Shown one piece after another: positions 45,958-57,665 of a stretch of 64,000 nt of DNA. Source of the stretch: Dromaius novaehollandiae (lineage: Eukaryota > Chordata > Aves > Casuariiformes > Dromaiidae); contig NW_026991398.1 in the NCBI RefSeq assembly GCF_036370855.1, positions 930,001-994,000 of the forward strand, in the 5' to 3' direction. The notes under the pieces are model-generated. The model saw nothing but the letters and a program-made list of their open reading frames with translations, ran no database searches and was not told the origin of the DNA. Numbering within the stretch: the first letter of the stretch is position 1; each line of letters starts with the position of its first letter. Both the position numbers and the translations under genes were made by a program.

Positions 45958-46085
45958 ATTGCTGTGCAAATGCTTGGATTCATTCCACTTTTACTGAGAC
46001 TGCTCCGTCTCACCCGATGTCTACATAAAATTCTGTCTAATTAATAATAACTGGGTCAGAGCTGACTCCCTCACAGTATCTCTGT

Positions 46086-46091
46086 AATAAA
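46086..46091 (+). promoter_or_regulatory. Polyadenylation signal of OR14 gene B
   Basis: AATAAA 222 bp after the stop, at the position equivalent to those in segments A and C. Confidence 0.55.
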
Positions 46092-46960
46092 GTAGGTTCT
46101 ACCCAGTGCTGTGCCTGAAGGCTGGGCTTCCTCCAAAGCTGCTGTCAAGAATAGGCCCAAGGAATTGCACTCCAGAAGGGCCTGCTGAGCAGGGGTTGTC
46201 CATGGGTTCAGGAGCAAAAAGTTCATAATCGTGTAATGATCTCTTAGAGACCAAGGGCTGGATTTAGCACTCCCCCATCGGTGTCCAGTGACAGTGGAGG
46301 GGATGAATGGTCATGATTTTACATACCTAGAGCTGTGCCACATGTTAAGGCCCAGTGTCAGATGCCTGTCCTTCTGGAGGGGAAGCTGGAGGTGCCCGGA
46401 GAGCACAGGGGATCTGCTGGGAGAGCGTGTGCCTGGCATGGGCAGTGAGGGGAGCCTCACAAAGGGAGATGTCCTCCAAGGTGGAGTCACTTAAAGTGCA
46501 AAAGCCATGGATCTGCAGGCAATGGAGGCCTCTGCAATCCCAGGAGAGGCAGTGAGGACCCAGCTTGCACAGGGAAGGGAGACTGCAGGGATTCATGTCA
46601 CCCTCTATGAAATACCAGGGGCAGAATCCAGAGGCGCACCTGGACACAACTAGTAGCTTGGAAATGCTCCCTAGTCCCTCCAAGCACCTGCCACATTCAC
46701 AGTCCCCTGGAGAGATTAGAGGCTGGGACCCCCATTTGGTTGGGTCTGCTTCCCACTCTGACCAGCACGGCCAGTGCAGAGTCACCCCGTGGCCCTGTGG
46801 CCTCACAGTCCGCTCGCTCTGCAGAGCAGCACCATCAGCTCAAGGCCCTGGAGGAGAACAGGAGAGGGGTGGTGGGAATGGCCAAGGAGATCAGAGGAGG
46901 GATTGGGAGAGATCAGAAAGCAGCAGAACTGGGTTTGAAATTGTCTTGGAGAGGAAAATG

Positions 46961-49879
46961 CTGACATATATTTCAAGGAAAACGTTCAGAGTGTGGGTAC
47001 ACTGAAGCGAGCTCACAGTGTAGAGCCAGAAGTCCTTGTTGTCCTGGTCCTCCCCATGGCCTGGGCAGTGCCTGAAGAAGGATTAATGCTCCCCACCCTC
47101 CGAGCTCATAGGGCCATCTTCCCTCCCAAAGGGTGGCACCAAAAAGAAGGCTGGGTCTCTTTGTCACAGCTTGCATTGAAAGAAGCAGGACCCAGAAACC
47201 ACATCAGTTTGCTGCTGTCCCCAGGGCACGTCCTTGAGACACTGTCCCCCACCCTGTGTGCTGGTCCTTATCCCAAAAGACACAGCCAGACAAGGCTCCA
47301 TGCCCAGCTGGAGGATTGGATGGCCAGCTGTGAGCCCTCTAACGGCTCCTCTGCAGATCTGGGAAGAAGCATGTACAGGAAATCCTGGGGCCATCTACTG
47401 GGCCTGTAGACCATCCTCCTCCCATGGAGGGGGGCCTCAAGCAGGGTCTGTCAGAACAAAAATCCAGCCAAACTTGTTGTTGCATGAACAGAGAGCAGAA
47501 ACTTCCCCAGGAACTCCCCTGGAGAAAGCACTCACCAACCTGATCTAACTGTAAAGTTAGCCCAGCTCAAAGCAGATCATGGTCCTGGAGATCTCCAGTG
47601 GTCCCTCCCAACCCAAATCCTCTAGGAGGAAGGGGCTGGAAGGAGGAGTCCTGGGCAGGGGACACTGCTGTGGCGTTGAGGCCTTGCTGGCATTTGTACT
47701 GCCTGGTCAAGCCTGTCCTCAGAGTCAGACAGGGAGTGAGTTCACCCTCAAAAGGCGTCTCTGCTCCATGGGCAACAGGAGCCAAACCAGTGCAGAAGAC
47801 TGCAGAGAAGTTCTGAGGAACACACCAGACATTCAGCCCCTTTGCTGAGGTGTCCCCAGACTGGTGCTTTGCATCCTGGGTCTTAAAGACTGAGAAATCT
47901 TTAGAGCTAGAGCAGATGGGAGTCCCATCTCCTGGGTCCACAGGTTACAGGGCATCAGCAGGGCTGTAGTGCCTGCAGGGAGGGAATCACTGCCCAGGGC
48001 AGGAGCAGATCCCCCTCTGCCCTCCCCTCTCTCTTCACACCCTGGAACAGAAATTGTGTTTCCCATGTTGGCCCTCTCTGCTGGGCTATATTCCCAGCTG
48101 GAGGGGACAAAGTCTTCAGACTGGGGAAATGCAGGAGAGCCCAGTCTCACCTAGAGGAGCAGGGTCCCACCACACCTGCTGGGTGGCCAGGGCTGCAGGC
48201 TGCAGACCCCACGCTGTTCCCAGCAGACCTCCTGCCTGGGGCTGGAGGGTGCCCAGCAGCAAGGCAGGCATGCCTGGGGGTCTGGTGCCTTTGGGGTGGT
48301 GGCCTTTGGACCAGCCTCTGTCTGTAAGGGCCTCAGGAGCTTCTCCACCTCCATGCTCATGGCAAAGTCAGTGTCCCAGCTTGTTCCCTCTGGAGAGCTG
48401 AGGATTTAATTCTCTGGAGAAAGCAAAAAAGAAACTCTTTTATGCATGAGACTTGTACTACGCTGTCAGCTCTCTACTGTCGTCTCCTGCTCTATCACCC
48501 CAAAATCTTTTGGCAGGGGCCTTTTTTGGTTTCTGACCCTCTCTCTGACCCTGCTGTGAGCAGCAGGTTGCACTACAGGCCTCCTGTGGCCCCTTCAACC
48601 TGAATTATCCTAAAAGCTTATGACCTCAGGCCTCATTTCAAGCACAGAGCAAATGTTTCTGGGACAGGAGTCATTTGTGCTCTATGCGACCATCTAAAAG
48701 AAGGCAGGTGAACACCTCCTCCTCCCCGTTGATTATACGGGCAGTCTGGGAGATACTGCCTTGGCATATCTACATTACCCCAGAAATTCTTTGCATCCAC
48801 CTTTAACCACACAGAAGTCCTGAATCCCCTCAGTGGTGGGGGAAGAAATGCATGTTCTTCTGCAGTGTGAGTCCTCTACCTCTGTAGTTGTGCCTCTGAG
48901 TAGATGGTGCCATCCTCCCCTTTCTTTTTTCTTTTTTCAATGCCATGATGGTGCCATCAATGCCCCAGTAATGGAAACCTTTCAAAACAACTTTAAAAAA
49001 AAAAAAAAAAAAGGTGTGTGTGTGGGGATTTAGGCATTTCTGCCAGTCGCCAAGTGGCTGGAGCCACATGTGCCCAGACTTGCTTAAGGGAGGCAGCTCC
49101 AGGGGGACCCGTTATTTACTCTATCTCTAGATGCATGGGCAGGATTATGACTTTTTAGAAATAGAATCCATCTTTGTTGTCTAACCTATCTAGAGATAGA
49201 CCATCCTGAGCTGCCAAGCATCCCGATCCCTGAGCCATGGATATGGCCTCCTCTGATTGCTCATGGCATGGGCATGATGTGCCCGGGACACACCTCACAG
49301 TGTCAAATAAATTCATGTGGGAGAAGTGGTGGAAGAAAGTGGAGACAAATCAAAAGAGGGGGAATGAAGGCCAGGAGTCCCACCAGCAAACATCTCCAAA
49401 TACAGGCGGATTTTCCCCCTTCTCTGGCAAGGCCATTCCTTCCAGTGGCACCTGGGGGAAGGAGAGTCTTTTCCTGGCCCCCCTTGTGCGATAGAGGGCA
49501 GCAGGATTTGAGACACCCCTCACAACCAACGGGGAGTTTCCTGGAACTCAAAGATTTCATTCTGGGTCCTTAAAGTCCTGGGTGACTGAAGACTATGAGA
49601 TGCCTCCAGTGTGCGGCTCACAAGGGACCTGAGTCACATCATGATCTCCTTTGAAATGCCCTCAGAAGCAGATCCCATAACGTCTGGCCTGAAGGAGACT
49701 TGCAGTATTTCTCTGCCTTTCTCCCTGCACCTACAACTTCCTTTTTAGCCCCTTAGCACTGGGGAGCAGTCTCACCTCCTGGACCGGAGGAGAAGGCCCC
49801 AGTGCCTGCCAGCCCTGCCGCTACACTCAGAATGTCATTCCGTTGAACTAAAGCAAGTCCCCACATGACCAGCTCTGCA
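46961..49879. other. Intergenic DNA between OR14 segments B and C
   Basis: No recognised gene. A stretch at 47580-47625 (GATCTCCAGTGGTCCCTCCCAACC-type wording) recalls the 3' end of a CR1 element but is too short to call. An A run lies at 48993-49012. Confidence 0.45.
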
Positions 49880-50746
49880 GCGAAAGTGTGTCCCCACTTT
49901 TCTCCAGTCCAGGAAAATGGACTGCAGGTGGGAGGCAGCCAGCTCAGAGCAGGTGTAGAAATGCCTCTGCTCACCACCCCCTGCCCTTAGTTGACATACA
50001 TGGGAATAGATTTCTCTATTTTTCTTCCTTGCAAGCACACAATTGCTCCTTTCCTCTTCTCCAGGGAGGTCCCTGCTCCCCAGAGAGCCTGTCCCCAGGG
50101 AGTGCATCAGTGCTGGCCTGCCTGGCCGTTCCTGCACCCTCCCCTGTGCTCCCCACAGAGCCCCGAGCTGGCAGTACTGCTCTGCAGAGCGAGCGGGTTG
50201 TGGTGCACCAGGGCCACGGGGTGACTCCACACTGGCCGTGGTGGTTGGGGTGAGAAGCAGACCCAGCTGGACGGGCATCATTGCACCTGACAACCCCCTA
50301 CCAAGGGGTCTGTGGCTGTGGATGATGCTCTGAGCAATCACAGGGCATTTCAAATGCCTCAGGCTGTGTTCAGGTGTGGCCCTAGATGCAGCCCAGGGTT
50401 TTTCAATGAAGGTGACATGAACCACTCTCAAGGCTCCCTTCCCTCTGCCTGCAGAGGCAGAGGATCCGCTGTGGGCATCTGCCACCAGCCCTGTTATAGG
50501 GCAGACAGCCCCATGCAGATACTGTTTGACCATTCAGCACCTCCAGGAGCACTGGGCACCCACAAGTGAGAGCTGAATGCAGCCCTCATTCCCTAACACA
50601 GCACCCCATGAGCTCATCGCCTTGAGTCCATAAAGAGTCCCGGAAAAACAACAGTCCTTTTCAGGGTGAAAGGCCTTGAGTGAATTATTGGCTCCAGCTC
50701 TGGAAGAAGAAAGCAACTTTCAAGCACTGCACTGAGGAAATCCCCT

Positions 50747-50752
50747 TTTATT
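50747..50752 (-). promoter_or_regulatory. Polyadenylation signal of OR14 copy C
   Basis: AATAAA on the minus strand, 198 bp after the stop, equivalent to those of genes A and B. Confidence 0.5.
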
Positions 50753-50949
50753 AGAGACAGGCCAGCTCTGACACAGTGATAGACACATTTACAGAAGGCC
50801 TCTGGGTCAGACAGGCTGGGTTTGTGCCTCTGGAGAAGTGGGATGAATTTAAAAAAATTTCTACAAGCCTGATTATCACAGATACAATGCCCAAAGCACA
50901 AGAGTTGTCTGAGATGAATTCAAGGCACTTACAAAGAGGGATGGGCAGC

Positions 50950-51754
50950 TTATAGCTGCTGAAATGGTAGCAGCTGAATCAGTTTCCTCAGTGCCTCCTT
51001 GAGCTCCTTGTTCCTCATGCTGTAGATGAGAGGGTTCACTGCTGGAGGCACCACTGAGTACAGAACAGACACTACCAGATCCACAGCTGGGGAGGAGATG
51101 GAGGGGGGCTTCAGGTAGGCAAACGTGCCAGTGCTGACAAACAGGGAGACCACAGCCAGGTGCGGGAGGCACATGGAAAAGGCTTTGTGCCGGCCCTGCT
51201 CAGAGGGCATCCTCAGCACAGCAGTGAAGATGTGCACATAGGACACCACAATGAAAATGAAACACCCCAAAGCTAAACAAAGACCAACCACAAGAAGCCC
51301 CACTTCCCTGAGGTAGGAGTCTGCACAGGAGAGCTTGAGGATCTGGGGGATGTCACAGAAGAACTGGTCCATGGTGTTGCCTTGGCAGAGTGGTATTGAA
51401 AACGTGTTAGCAGTGTGCAGGAGAGCATTGAGAAATCCACTGCCCCAGGCAGCTGCTGCCATTTTAACACAAGCTCTGCTGTCCATGAGGGTCCTGTAGT
51501 GCAGGGGTCTGCAGATGGCAATAAAGCGGTCGTAGGCCATGATTGTAAGAAGGAAATATTCTGCTGAAATTAAGAAGAGAAACAAAAAGACTTGGGCAGC
51601 ACATCCCAGGTAGGAAATGGCCCTGGTGTCCCACAGAGAATTGGCCATGGATTTGGGGACAGTGGTGGAGATGGAGCCAAGGTCGAGGAGGGAGAGGTTG
51701 AGGAGGAAGAAGTACATGGGGGTGTGGAGGCGGTGGTCGCAGGCTATGGCTGTG
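50950..51754 (-). pseudogene. OR14-like receptor, 5'-truncated and fused to GC-rich DNA (copy C)
   Basis: From IACDHRLHTPMYFF to PAVNPLIYSMRN and a LIQLLPFQQL tail, the receptor is intact and close to gene A. The N-terminus and TM1 (about the first 45 residues) are missing. Upstream of 51754 the sequence is the antisense of the GC-rich block, and by chance the frame stays open to 52122, making a 390-codon chimeric frame. Without TM1, its glycosylated N-terminus and the normal upstream exon, a working receptor is unlikely. A hybrid transcript starting in the GC-rich block cannot be excluded. Confidence 0.88.
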
Positions 51755-52210
51755 CCGTGCAGGATGCTGCCCGTGGGCTCCAGCGCCCCAGCCATGCCCA
51801 GGATCCCCACGACGGCGCCAGGGCCAGCACCAGCACCGGCCCTGGCCCCGGGACTGCTCTGCTGCACCCGGCACAGCCCCCGGGTGCAGGGCAGCCAGGA
51901 GCCCCGTGGGGCCCCTGCAGCAGAGCCCAGTCCCTGCGGGGCAGCAGCCAGGCCCCAGGACCCCGCACTGCCTGGGCACACGGCACCGGGCTGCCCCCAG
52001 GCCCCTCTGCGCCCTGCGCTGCCGCCCACAACATGGCGCCCCACTGCGGGGCAGGGGACGGGGCGGGGGGGAAGGGGCAGAGCTGGCTGCCAGGGCAGGA
52101 GGCTAGAATGTTCTCTCGGCAATGCCCCAGGGCTGCCTTCTATTGGCTGGTGTGAGGAGGAGGGCGGGGATGTGCTTGACTGGTGTCTCTGTCAACCAAT
52201 CGGAGTGCGG
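51755..52210 (+). repeat. GC-rich duplicated block, copy 2
   Basis: Paralogue of about 3098-3560 in the same orientation, joined at its left end directly to the truncated receptor. It contains CCAAT within the word CAACCAATCGGAG (52194), GGGCGG near 52163, and many CpGs, so it has some promoter-like traits. No coding capacity is recognised. Confidence 0.7.
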
Positions 52211-52426
52211 CATGCAGAAAAACCCAGCCCTGGAAGCGGGGTAGGAGCAAAGTGGGAGCGAGGGGCCGGGTGAGAGCAGGTGCAAGTGGGGCTGGCGGGG
52301 CTGCGTCCTGATGCGGCGGGTGCCCTCCAGCCGGGGCGGGGGCAGCGGTGCTTTCAGGGAAGTTGAGGCACAAGTGAGAGGCAAGAGCTGCCTGATGAGC
52401 CCCTGTGAGAGCCCTTCTCCTCTGCT

Positions 52427-52880
52427 TCCTGGAGGTGGGAAGTGAGCAGGCCCCGGGCTGTGACTGGCTGTTCAGAGGCAGTGCCTGTTGAGGGGATGGA
52501 GAGTTGAGCTTTCTGTGTTTTGGGGCACTTGGGGGTGCCCTGACTGCTGCTCTGTGTGGTGCTGTGCCCTGTGCATCACTGACGCACAAGCGCATGTTGG
52601 CTGCCAACCCTTTGTGAGATGCAGCCGTAGCAGGGTGTTACAGTTGTGGGGTGCCCTGTGGTGGAGCTGGGTGTTGGCCCCAGTGTTTTGATGCTGAGCA
52701 TGGGAGGAGGTGGCTGGAGAGAGCAGTGCTCTGCTCCCAGGGCCCAGCCTGCCATCACGGAGTCCTTCTGGGAGACCTGGGTGAGGACTGTTGGTGACCG
52801 TGTTCCCTCTTTGGAGCATCCTGGTGCCAGCCAGGGATGCTCGCGGTTTGGTGGTTTCTGTCAGCTGAGGTTCAGGCTTG
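52427..52880 (+). repeat. Duplicated GT-rich segment, copy 2
   Basis: Paralogue of 4838-5390. It follows the GC-rich block directly here, whereas in the left block a 64-bp repeat segment lies between the two. Confidence 0.7.
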
Positions 52881-53394
52881 CAGTTTCTGACGGTCTTGAT
52901 GCTTCCGTGAGTCTTTGGGATTTTACTGACTCTGCTGGAGAAAGTTCTCCTCTCACTCCTTGAAGGCTTTCTGTTGAATCTGGACCCTCATTTCATCTTC
53001 CCATCTCAGACCCTAATCCATTCCGATCCATCCGAGAGATGGGTAGTTAATCAAAGCACTCAGAGCCATTTCTCCACTTTGTGCCTCCCCAGACCCTTGC
53101 AGACAGGGCAGATGCCACCTCACAAGAAGTCAGGCCTCTCAGGGCAATGGGTGGCTCTGAGACACCTGTCCTTGCTCAGCGGTGGAGGTGGCAGCTCCAA
53201 AGCCACTGGAAAGTTCCTTTGGCAAGAGTCTCAGAAGAGCAGATTCCTTGAGCCTGCAATGGGGGAGACATTTGGAGGTAGGGATCCAACATCCTGCTCA
53301 AGGCAGGTCCCAGTAGAGGAGGTAGCTTTGGGCCTTTTCCAGTGAAGCTTTGATTATCTCCAAGGATGGAGATCTGAGAAGCTCTCTGGATCCC
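52881..53394. other. Spacer, nothing recognised
   Basis: No gene or repeat recognised. It separates the duplicated segment from a CR1 fragment. Confidence 0.4.
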
Positions 53395-53850
53395 TGTGCC
53401 ACAGTTTGGCCACCCTCATGGAGAAAAAGGCTTGTTCTTAACATCTAAGAAGAATTTCCCATTGTCCAATTTGTCCCTGTTGCCTCTCATGCTATTCGTG
53501 TACACCTCCAAGAAAATCTGGCTCCATCTTCTCTGTGCCCTCCATAAGGTGGTTGTGCACAGTGTGAAGATCCCCCTTGGCCTTCTCTTGTCTAGGCTGA
53601 ACAAACCCAGCTCTCCCAGCCTCTCCTTGTATGCCTCATGCTCATGCTCCAGGCTGGACCATGTTGGTGTCCCTGTGCTGGATTCCCTCCTGTGTGTCAG
53701 TGCCTTTGCAGAATGGGAGAGCCCAAACGGGAGCCAGTATACAGACATGGTCTCCCCTCTGCTGAAAAGAGGGGCAGAACATCTTGGTGACCCTGCTGGC
53801 TGTGCTCTCACAAATATAGCCCAGCACAGAGGGGAGACATTTGCCCCTGA
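53395..53850 (-). mobile_element. CR1 LINE 3' fragment
   Basis: On the minus strand a frame holds ERLGELGLFSLDKRRPRG, typical of the very end of CR1 ORF2, and the surrounding DNA (CTTGTCTAGGCTGAACAAACCC on the plus strand, split here) reads like the CR1 3' region. Frames are broken and the rest of the element is absent. Confidence 0.7.
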
Positions 53851-55475
53851 CTGTTGCGACTCTGCAAAGCCAGCAGAACTGACAGTAACAGTCTGATTCT
53901 TTCTTTCTCTCTAGGTTGCTCCACACATGTAGGTTCCCTGTGCAGGCCTAGAGCCCCTGAGGATGGAGGCTGGATGCCAGAGCGTGTCCCTGTAGCTGTT
54001 AATATCTCTACCAATGTTGTGAGCCTTGTGTGAAAGCAGCTGCAGGTGAATGAGATGAGGCTATGTATGGATGCAAAGGCTTCCATGGATGCGTCTGGCT
54101 TCCATGGGTGACTTGGGGTGTAGGTTCACCTCCTGGTACCTCTGCTGTGCTCCTAATTCCGCGTTGCACAAATGCTGTTGCTGCCGGCCCACTCAGCAAA
54201 TGCCATTGTGCCCCCTCCTTTTCCTGGAAGGTTGTGGTGCCATGTAGGATGGATACAAGACCCTTATAATTAAATGCCAGCATCTCGAGTGCCTTTGTCT
54301 GAGTTGCCCCAAAGCCTGCTTAGCTTGAAGTGAGGAAGTCTCCCAGCTCCTGGCTCTGTGAGGGGTGAAGCTGTGCCCAGGGCCAGGTTGCCTGTCGCAC
54401 CCAGCCCCCAGTGCTCTGTGAATCCAGCTGTGGAGCCTGGACTGCTGCTGCAGAGCCTGCTCAGCCAGGACAGCTGGCATTTCAGCAGAGCTCCAGTGTG
54501 GGGCTGTCTCCTTGCTTGGGCCTCATGTTAAAGCCTCTGCAGCCTTTTTCCCTTCACAGGGGCTCCTTGTCCAAGGAACTGAAGGAAAGTAACCGAGGTT
54601 ACTTTGAGTTCAGGAGGCCTTCAGCACTCTCCAAAGTTTCTACAGAGTATCTGTAACTTTTGTATTACTGAACAAAATAGCCCTATATTACTAAACAAAA
54701 TGGGCCATCCCTAGCTGGATGTTCCTGAGGGGATGGGGGTGGAAAGCAGCAGCTGCTCTGCCCAAAGCAAGCAGGCTCCTTCCCTCTGAAAAGAGCAGCA
54801 CTGCCCAGGGAGCCAGCTCTGTCCCTGAGCTTGTGCTGATGATCATTTGCACCTGCCTTGTGAGCCTGGAGTGCCTTGGCCACCTCCTGGTGTCACCACA
54901 AGAGCTTCCCTGTGTGTCTGAGCTGAGAAGCCAAGGGAAGGCAGTGAGCAGAACAGTACCTGGGGAGTGTGCAAGTGGTGAGTGTCCTGCCTCTATCTCT
55001 GCTTGCTGGCCCTTGGTTGTATCTAGCAGAAGAGCCAGCTCTGTGGGGCAGAAACTGTGTGTTTGCAGACTAGCTGGCACAGCAGAGGTCTGGCATCAGG
55101 ATGATGGCTGGTGCAGTGCTGAGTTGATGTGACAGTGTCAGGACCCCTTTCCAGTGCAGCTGCTCCCTCAGCTGATCTCTGTACCTCGGCACTAGAAATG
55201 GCAGTGGCCTCCTGCTGTCATTGTGTAGGTGCTCTGGTGCAAAGGCTCACAGCTCGGACTTGATGGTAAAAGAAATGCAAGTGCAATTGTTCTCTTTTGT
55301 GATTTGGTGCCAGGGTGACAGAGTGGAGATGTGCCATGACCTGGAGAGAATCCTGCCAGGAGATGGAAGCCGTTTGCAGATGACTGTTCTGTACGGAGTG
55401 ATAACAGCGTACTCAAGGGCCATGCGAGTGGCCTGGGTGAGCTTCTCCTCTGTGAAGGTTTGCACTTTTCCGGTC
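53851..55475. other. Intergenic stretch, no gene seen
   Basis: No recognisable coding sequence or repeat. It is not present in the left paralogous block, so it is either an insertion here or a deletion there. Confidence 0.4.
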
Positions 55476-57411
55476 ACTTGTGACTCGGTACCAGCTAGGC
55501 CAGCAGCAGGCACGTCGATGCCGTTTGTGCTTGTGAGGTCAGTTGTGCCTCTGAACCTGGTAGGCCAACAGCACGCACATAGCTTTGGTGATGCTGGTGA
55601 GGTCCCTCATGTCTCAGTGCTGTCCGAGAGGCAGGCTGCAGGGACACTGCGGTGTTGTGGTTCTGAGCTCCCTTCCGCCTCAGGACGTAACAGGCCAACA
55701 GCAGGACCATGGCTTTGGGGCAGACTGTGAGGTCACTTCTTCCTGAGTACCTCAGAGGCCAGCAGCAGGGACACAGCTGCTCTCTGTGCTTGTGAGGTCA
55801 CATTTTCCTGAGTGTGTTACAGGCGAGCAGCTAGGCGACGGCTTCAAGGCTGATAGTGAGGTCACTTGTGCCTCGTTACCGGATAGCCAAGCAGACGGCA
55901 TATTGCCACCGTTTGCGCTTGTGAGGTCATTTGTGACTCAGACACTTTGAGGGCAGCTTCAGGCATATGGCTTTGAACTGGACTGTGAGGTAACCATTGC
56001 ATCAATACATGATAGGCTAGGTGTAGGTGCTGCTTTTTTGGTGTAGTACCTGGTACCTGAGGGGTGTTTGGCTGCCCTGTGAGCATGGTGAGGGGATGAC
56101 GTGAATCTGTGCTGTCATGATGTGACTCAGGGAGGCCATTCCAGAGCTGGCTCAGCCTTGGGGAGGGCAGGGGGAGCTGCAGGGGCAATAGCTGCGTGCC
56201 TGGGGTGTGGGCAGGGAGGTCACGGCTGTCTGCAAGAGCTGTGCCACAAGATCACCACTGTCAAATCAGCTCTTGGTCAGTAGCTGCCAGGCCATCAGGA
56301 GGCACATGGCTCAGCTACTGATGATGAGGTCACTTCTGCTGGAGTAGCCGATAGGCCAGCTGCAGGATCAAGGCTTGGATGTTGATTGTGAGGTCACTTG
56401 TGACTGATGAGCTGCTTGGATGGCAGCAGAGCTGTGGCTGGAAAGGTGACTGTGAGGTCACTTCTGCCTGAGCAGTTGGTAGGGCAGCAGCAGGGACACG
56501 GCTGGGATCTGTGCTTTTGAGATCACGCTGCCTGAGCAGCTGGTAGGTCAGCATTTGTCTCACAGCGGGGGAAGTTATCGTAAATGGTAGAGCAGCAGCA
56601 TGTTGGTGGCTGGGGAAGGTATTTTGAGGAAACTTGTGTCTCTAAAGCCACAGGCCATCAGCAGGCACCTGGTGGGGGCATGCACTTGTGAGGTCACTTC
56701 TATCTGAGCAACTGCCAGGCCAGCAGCTGCTGGTGGTGAGGTGACTTTGGGGTGTGGTGAGTGTGCCCAGAGGAGGGATTGACACCTGCAGATCTCTACA
56801 GCAATACTGAAATGCAAGTATGTGCGAAGCTGATAAGCCAGCACGTGACTCCTGTGTGGGGTAAATGGTTGTGAGGTCACATCCGCCTGAGTACCTGATA
56901 GGCCACCAACAGGCACAGGGCTAAGGATGTAGGTTTTGTGGTCACTCCTGTCTCTGCAGCTGATTGGCCAGCAGCAGGCACATGACTTGGATGTTGATTG
57001 TGAGGTCCCTTCTGCCCAAGTACCTGACTGGATAGCAGCAGGCACAGAGCTGGGTCATGTCCATCAGGAAGCTGAAAGGCCGGCAGCTGGTGCGTGGGCT
57101 TGGATGTTGTTTGTGAGGTTCTTTGTATCTGATCAGCTGATGGGCCACTGAGAGGCTGATGGGTGGCAAAGTTATGATGAGGTGAATTCTGTCTTGGAAG
57201 TTCCTAAGCTACTAGGAGGACCCTGGCTGTGAAGATGACAGTGATGTCACTTCTGTCTCTGAAGATGATGGTCCGGCAGCAGGCACGTGGGTGTGGAAGT
57301 GCCTGTGAGGTCACTTATCCTGGAGAACATGATAGGCAAGCAGCAGGCTCACAGCAGGAAGATGTGCTTCTGAGGTCACTTGTGCCTGAGGACCTGATTA
57401 GACAGCAGGCA
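55476..57411 (+). repeat. Degenerate tandem array of the ~64-bp unit (right array)
   Basis: Same unit as in 6330-9410, with the AGGTCACTT start and GCCAGCAGCAGGCAC core. 56015-56830 matches 3844-4480, and 57050-57310 matches 8240-8510, so it is a rearranged copy of the left array. The array ends in a CR1 piece into which the provirus has inserted. Confidence 0.85.
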
Positions 57412-57665
57412 CAGAGCCCTCGCCCTGCTGGCAACACTCTTCCCAGTGCAGGCTGGGAAACCATTGGCTTTCTTTTGACATGAGGACATGTTCCTGCCTC
57501 ATGCTACTTCATGTTGTGTACCAGCACCCCCAGGTCCTTCTCTGCAAAGCTGCTTTTCAGCTGGTCAGCACCCAGTGTTTCCTGGTGCATTGGGTTACTC
57601 TTTCTCACGTGCGAGATGTTGCATTTCCGTTTGTGAAGCTTCATGACGTTCCTCTGTGCCCATTT
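57412..57665 (-). mobile_element. CR1 LINE fragment interrupted by the provirus
   Basis: The same CR1 piece as at 6495-6790, with LRKSNPMHQETLGADQLKS and EKDLGVLV patterns on the minus strand. It stops at CCCATTT (57659-57665), exactly where the provirus LTR starts. In the 6495 copy the sequence continues with CTCCAGCCTGC after the same word, which shows the insertion point. Confidence 0.8.

Larger units (their letters stand above)
41668..46960 (+). repeat. OR14 segmental duplication, segment B
   Basis: Paralogue of 12820-19000 in the same orientation. It includes the 5' flank, the splice acceptor, the receptor and about 1.1 kb of 3' flank. It lacks about 260 bp present in A near 15010-15300. 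Segment C lies further right in the opposite orientation, so B and C point tail to tail. Confidence 0.8.
49880..51754 (-). repeat. OR14 segmental duplication, segment C (inverted, truncated)
   Basis: Reverse-oriented paralogue of the 3' part of segments A and B: most of the receptor plus about 1.1 kb of 3' flank. Similarity to A and B ends abruptly near 51754, where the GC-rich block begins. Confidence 0.85.

Noticed and set aside
47580-47640. Possible CR1 3' end
   Set aside because: Only a few words resemble the CR1 tail, too short for a supported call.
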